From NCBI RefSeq assembly GCF_000445125.1, contig NZ_ATHL01000061.1:1-36023 (forward strand): 36,023 bases of DNA, read 5' to 3'. A program made the translations under genes and the position numbers. The stretch is from Novosphingobium lindaniclasticum LE124 (lineage in GTDB: Bacteria > Pseudomonadota > Alphaproteobacteria > Sphingomonadales > Sphingomonadaceae). The notes beneath the pieces were generated by a model. It saw nothing but the letters and a program-made list of their open reading frames with translations. It had not been told where the DNA came from and did not search any database. Positions 32,964 through 36,023 of this stretch are shown piece by piece (position 1 is the stretch's first letter; every line of letters starts with the position of its first letter).

Positions 32964-33434
32964 ATGCATGATTCCCGCGCTGGACGACCCGCGATCCCCC
33001 TCGACAGCAGGATCTTCGGCTATGGACCGATGCTGCCCTTCGTGGCGGGCGCACTGGCCTGCTGGTTCGTTCCGCGCTGGAGCGGCGTCGCGGTCGACCT
33101 GACGATCATCTGGGGCGCCTTGATCCTGGCCTTCCTCGGCGGCGTGCGGCGCGGTTTCGGCTTCGGTGATCCGGCAGCCTCGACCAGGGCTGAAATCCTG
33201 ACGATGATGGTCTACGTGTCGCTTGGCGGTCTCGCTCTCATCCTGGCGACCGCAGGATCGCCTGTCACGGCCCTCGCGGTTCTTGCCGCAGGCTATATCG
33301 TCGTACCGATCGCGGATACCATAGGCGCCGCGAAAGGCGATGTTCCCGCCTACTTCGCGGCGCTGCGCCCGAAACAGATGAGCATTGCGATCGTCTCGCT
33401 CCTGGCGATCCTGGTGAAGATCTCGCTGTCTTAG
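32964..33434 (+). CDS. DUF3429-like integral membrane protein
   Basis: The 156-aa protein has four to five hydrophobic helices (for example MLPFVAGALACWFV, LTIIWGALILAFLGGVRRG and MMVYVSLGGLALILA). The FGYGPMLPFVAG start and the conserved GALILAFLGGVRRGFG motif match my memory of the DUF3429 family of small inner-membrane proteins of unknown function. There is no clear ribosome binding site; ATG 32964 fits the family start. The TAG stop is supplied by the left end of repeat copy B. Confidence 0.75.
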   Translation: MHDSRAGRPAIPLDSRIFGYGPMLPFVAGALACWFVPRWSGVAVDLTIIWGALILAFLGGVRRGFGFGDPAASTRAEILTMMVYVSLGGLALILATAGSPVTALAVLAAGYIVVPIADTIGAAKGDVPAYFAALRPKQMSIAIVSLLAILVKISLS

Positions 33435-33537
33435 AGCGGTTTCCGATCCGATTGCATCGGATCAACCACTCCAACTTTCTGGTTCGATGCATTTTCCGAG
33501 CCATCAGGTGATTCCACCTGATTAGAAAAAGCTATAG
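33431..33537. repeat. 107-bp MITE-like repeat, copy B
   Basis: This copy aligns gap-free with copies at 244-350 and 34740-34846. It begins TTAGAGCGG and ends AAGCTATAG. It contains the palindromes GATCCGAT-TGC-ATCGGATC and CAGGTG-ATTC-CACCTG. The TAG at 33432-33434 is the stop codon of the DUF3429-like gene. The remaining 33538-33734 up to the lipoprotein gene shows no gene and no clear signal. Confidence 0.9.
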
Positions 33538-33734
33538 CGGAACGCGTCCAGCATCGCAGCTCGCCGCGAAATTCTCTCCAGCCCCCGCAATGTCAGGTGG
33601 GGCGCGACAACCCGCCGCGCTCGGACGGCGCCATTCATTCGAGGGTCACTCTCTTTCGTCCATCGCCGCGCCCACGATGCCGCCTTCGCACCTGTCGGTA
33701 GCGTCGCGGCTGCATCACGAAAAAGGAGAAAGAA

Positions 33735-34025
33735 GTGCACAAGGCCATCATCGTCGCCATCGCAGCCAGCGTCGTACTGGGAGGATGCGCCAGCGACCGG
33801 GCGGAGCGGCGCGCCGCCACGCGCGGGGCGCTCATCGGCGCGGCGGGCGGTGCGGCCCTTTCCGCGATTGCCGGGGGCGACGCCGCCCAGGGCGCCGCGA
33901 TCGGGGCGGCGGCCGGCGCGGCTATCGGCTACATAACCGAGGACGGGAAGCGGCGCGAAGTCTATCGCGGATCGGACGGCCGCCGCTACTGGTACGACGA
34001 CAGAGGCCGCCGCCACCGCTACTAA
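33735..34025 (+). CDS. Small glycine-zipper lipoprotein
   Basis: The 96-aa protein has a lipoprotein signal (LGGC, lipidated Cys18), followed by an Arg/Ala stretch and a glycine-zipper-like segment (GALIGAAGGAALSAIAGG and GAAIGAAAGAAIGYI), then a charged aromatic tail rich in Arg and Tyr. Such proteins sit in the outer membrane or periplasm and often resemble the OmpA-associated 17-kDa antigen family. The start is GTG 33735 with strong AAGGAGAAA upstream. A terminator-like hairpin follows. Confidence 0.8.
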   Translation: MHKAIIVAIAASVVLGGCASDRAERRAATRGALIGAAGGAALSAIAGGDAAQGAAIGAAAGAAIGYITEDGKRREVYRGSDGRRYWYDDRGRRHRY

Positions 34026-34044
34026 GAGACCGGGCGGACGGTTG

Positions 34045-34070
34045 AAGGCGGCGGCACGTCCCCGCCTTTT
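34045..34070 (+). terminator. Rho-independent terminator after lipoprotein gene
   Basis: AAGGCGG at 34045-34051 pairs with CCGCCTT at 34062-34068, followed by TTTT within 34067-34070. It lies 20 bp after the lipoprotein stop. Confidence 0.55.
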
Positions 34071-34172
34071 CCCGGCCTCCGCCTTTTCGAGATCGCCCTC
34101 CGCCGGGATCGCCGCAGCCTTTTTCCGAAGGCCGAAACGATCGGGCCAGCAACGGTTGCCAGGCGGCGCCTC

Positions 34173-34197
34173 GGAACGGGCGTGACGCCGGGACGTT
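34173..34197 (+). promoter_or_regulatory. EcfG-type general stress promoter
   Basis: GGAAC at 34173-34177 and CGTT at 34194-34197 are separated by exactly 16 bp, the known spacing of promoters read by the alphaproteobacterial stress sigma factor EcfG. Transcription would start near 34205, which rules out the ATG at 34198 as the start of the following gene and supports a start at 34225 or 34231. Confidence 0.65.
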
Positions 34198-34230
34198 ATG
34201 ATAGGCGGACCGACCACGCGGAGAATGGAA

Positions 34231-34743
34231 GTGCAGCGCACGATCGGATTTGCGGCGGGCGCGGCTTGCGCCGTCGCTTTGGGCCTCTTCGCGGCAGGAA
34301 ATACGCCTACCCGCATGGTCGGCATCGCGGAAGACCGGCCCGAAAGCCCAGCGTGGCAATCGCCGGAGCCGGAACCTGCGACGGAATACTATGGCGAAAG
34401 CTACGCCTCTAGTTGGCTGTCCCCTGCCGCCGACACGTCATCGTCACGTTTCCGCGATGAGACGGACGATTATACCGGCGCGGGGATGGTCTATGCCTAT
34501 CCCGATCCGGTGTACGATCCGGAGCAGGACGTCATGACGGATGCTTCCTTCGTCTTGCCCGGAAGCGAGGACAGCGCCGATCTTGTCGCCGCATCGGCAG
34601 AGCAGGCCGCCCAGGACGTGCAGGAAGCCCTGGCATCACCCGCGACCGCGTCTGCCTCGGCGACGGAGCGACCGGCAGCCCTCCCCGCCGCTACAACGAC
34701 GCCCACCGCCGCGACCCGGCAACTGGCCGGCGCCCAGCGCTAG
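34231..34743 (+). CDS. Secreted or anchored protein of unknown function, stress-promoter controlled
   Basis: I do not recognise this 170-aa protein. It starts with a hydrophobic signal or anchor segment (VQRTIGFAAGAACAVALGLF), then an acidic, Tyr/Ser/Pro-rich region without obvious fold (EDRPESP, SSRFRDETDDYTG), and an Ala/Thr-rich low-complexity tail. The GTG at 34231 has GGAG at correct spacing; ATG 34225 is also possible. An EcfG-type promoter lies just upstream. The final TAG stop (34741-34743) is supplied by repeat copy C, so the tail may have been longer or different before the repeat inserted. Confidence 0.6.
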   Translation: MQRTIGFAAGAACAVALGLFAAGNTPTRMVGIAEDRPESPAWQSPEPEPATEYYGESYASSWLSPAADTSSSRFRDETDDYTGAGMVYAYPDPVYDPEQDVMTDASFVLPGSEDSADLVAASAEQAAQDVQEALASPATASASATERPAALPAATTTPTAATRQLAGAQR

Positions 34744-34846
34744 AATGGTTTCCGATCCGATTGCATCGGATCGACCGCTCCAACTTTCTGGTTTGACGCA
34801 TGGTCCGAGTCATCAGGTGATTCCACCTGATTAGAAAATGCTCTAG
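34740..34846. repeat. 107-bp MITE-like repeat, copy C
   Basis: This is the third gap-free copy. It begins CTAGAATGG and ends AAATGCTCTAG, so both ends are CTAG. It has the internal palindromes GATCCGAT-TGC-ATCGGATC and TCAGGTG-ATTC-CACCTGA. Its left TAG is the stop codon of the preceding gene. Its right CTAG (34843-34846) is where the IS630-family element begins. Confidence 0.9.
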
Positions 34847-36023
34847 TCATCTGGAACTAAAGTAAGCTTCATTGTATGTTGTGTGTGCGACAAGAGGAGC
34901 GCAGCATGGCGAATGCGAGCGGACGGCCGACGGCACCGGTGGTTTTGGAGCCTGAAGAACGTGAGTATTTGGAGCGGCAGGTCCGGCGGCGGCGGGTATC
35001 CCGCTCGATATCGGAGCGGTGTCGGATCATCCTACGCTGCGCGGACGGCATCCAAAGCAAGGTCGTAGCGGCGGAGTTGGGAGTGCATGAGCACACCGTC
35101 GGCAAGTGGCGCCGGCGCTTTCTCAAGGATCGTATCGAAGGGCTGCTGGACGAGGCTCGACCAGGCAGGCCCAGATCGATCGCGGACGATCAGGTGGCGG
35201 CCGTGATCGAGCGGACGCTGCGTTCAAAGCCCGATGACGCGACCCACTGGTCGATCCGCTCGATGGCAGGAGAAACTGGCTTCTCACACACGACGATCCG
35301 ACGCATCTGGACCGCCTTCGGACTTCAGCCGCATCGCTCGGAGACGTTCAAGCTGTCGAGCGATCCGCTGTTCGTCGACAAGGTCCGCGATATCGTCGGT
35401 CTGTATTTGTCGCCGCCCAACCGAGCGTTGGTGCTCAGCGTGGACGAGAAGAGCCAGATTCAAGCTCTCGATCGCGAGCAGCCGGTCCTTCCGATGATGC
35501 CTGGCATGCCGGAGCGCCGCACGCACAGCTATGTCCGTCATGGCACGACCTCACTCTTCGCAGCGCTCGATATTGCCTCGGGCTTTGTCATCGGCAAATG
35601 CTACAAGCGTCACCGCGCCACCGAGTTTCTCGACTTCCTCAAACAGATCGACGCGCAGGTACCGCGCGACCTCGATGTCCACATCATCATGGACAATTAC
35701 GCCACTCACAAGACCGCGTTGGTCCGGGCATGGCTCGCCCGTCGCCCGCACTACCATGTCCATTTCACGCCAACCTCGGCATCCTGGATCAACCAGGTCG
35801 AACGCTGGTTTGCCGAGCTTACCCGCAAGCAGTTACGCCGCGGAGTTCATACCTCCACGAGCGAACTGGAGCAGGACATCCGAACCTTCATCGAACGTCA
35901 CAATCAGAACCCAAAGCCGTACCGATGGACAAAGTCGGCAGACGAGATCCTCGCCTCGGTCAAGCGCTTCTGCCAGACCGCAGAACGCACATTATGTGGC
36001 GAACTTTAGATTCAGATGACTAG
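34843..36023 (+). mobile_element. IS630-family insertion sequence
   Basis: The element of about 1.18 kb is bounded by CTAG on both sides (34843-34846 and 36020-36023). The left end CTAGTCATCTGGAACTAAAG matches the reverse complement of the right end (CTAGTCATCTGAATCTAAAG) with two mismatches in 20 positions, giving imperfect terminal inverted repeats. IS630 elements are known to insert at TA, often within CTAG, and to duplicate the TA. Here the left CTAG is the end of repeat copy C. The element contains one intact transposase gene and ends at the last base of the window. Confidence 0.88.
34906..36009 (+). CDS. IS630-family transposase
   Basis: The 367-aa DDE transposase has an N-terminal HTH region (about residues 25-90, KVVAAELGVHEHTVGKWRRR), a second HTH-like segment (HWSIRSMAGETGFSHTTIRR) and the DDE catalytic domain with Asp180 (SVDEKSQ), Asp263 (MDNYATHK) and Glu299 (INQVERWFAEL). 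These are the marks of the IS630/Tc1-mariner superfamily. The ATG at 34906 follows AAGAGGAG. The reading frame is single and intact, so the element may still be active. The stop lies just inside the right inverted repeat. Confidence 0.96.
   Translation: MANASGRPTAPVVLEPEEREYLERQVRRRRVSRSISERCRIILRCADGIQSKVVAAELGVHEHTVGKWRRRFLKDRIEGLLDEARPGRPRSIADDQVAAVIERTLRSKPDDATHWSIRSMAGETGFSHTTIRRIWTAFGLQPHRSETFKLSSDPLFVDKVRDIVGLYLSPPNRALVLSVDEKSQIQALDREQPVLPMMPGMPERRTHSYVRHGTTSLFAALDIASGFVIGKCYKRHRATEFLDFLKQIDAQVPRDLDVHIIMDNYATHKTALVRAWLARRPHYHVHFTPTSASWINQVERWFAELTRKQLRRGVHTSTSELEQDIRTFIERHNQNPKPYRWTKSADEILASVKRFCQTAERTLCGEL

Noticed and set aside
34198..34230. ATG at 34198 as start of the unknown secreted protein
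   Set aside because: It sits directly after the CGTT -10 element of the EcfG-type promoter and would fall before the expected transcript start.
33522..34325. Minus-strand open frame of 267 codons over the lipoprotein gene
   Set aside because: The plus-strand lipoprotein has a lipobox and a strong ribosome binding site, whereas this frame has no recognisable domain and ends inside repeat copy B.

Overview
This is a GC-rich alphaproteobacterial window that looks like a sphingomonad (Novosphingobium/Sphingobium-like). The signs are several large TonB-dependent receptors (TBDRs) next to reductases, typical sphingomonad small genes, a GGAAC-N16-CGTT stress promoter and short palindromic intergenic repeats. 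The taxonomic call is inference from gene content only. No rRNA, tRNA, CRISPR array or prophage was seen.

Positions 1-11850 form a catabolic, outer-membrane-uptake-like region. Three zinc-less MDR-family NADP-dependent oxidoreductases (347-1360, 4689-5699, 10328-11335, all minus strand) each sit divergent to a plus-strand gene: two TBDRs and a SnoaL/NTF2-like protein. An SDR dehydrogenase follows the first TBDR. A Rieske ferredoxin-like protein and an NTF2-like protein follow the third reductase, and then pyrC (dihydroorotase). The substrate cannot be read from the sequence.

Positions 12112-15564 hold a small unknown protein, a Tat-like L,D-transpeptidase, an HTH protein, a membrane-anchored HTH-TPR regulator and a structured, terminator-bounded stretch that may encode an sRNA. 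Positions 15556-19210 look like a zinc-starvation group. A MerC-domain membrane protein has a near-consensus Zur box at its start, and a ZnuD-like TBDR with a long His-Asp loop has a weaker one. A CHAP-domain protein lies between them. A group III truncated haemoglobin and an MHS-type MFS transporter follow.

Positions 21428-25656 (minus) are an overlapping operon: an ABC exporter-like protein, an HlyD-type adaptor and a TolC-type outer-membrane protein. The ABC protein has lost every recognisable ATPase motif. Positions 26047-31592 (plus) are a tightly coupled signalling operon: CHASE3 hybrid kinase with three receiver domains, CheR, receiver-histidine kinase, and stand-alone receiver. An outer-membrane phospholipase A, a DUF3429-like membrane protein, a glycine-zipper lipoprotein and a secreted unknown protein with an EcfG-type promoter follow.

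Three 107-bp copies of a MITE-like repeat (244-350, 33431-33537, 34740-34846) are present, and each supplies the TAG stop codon of its neighbouring gene. An IS630-family insertion sequence has entered the terminal CTAG of the third copy and runs to the end of the window.
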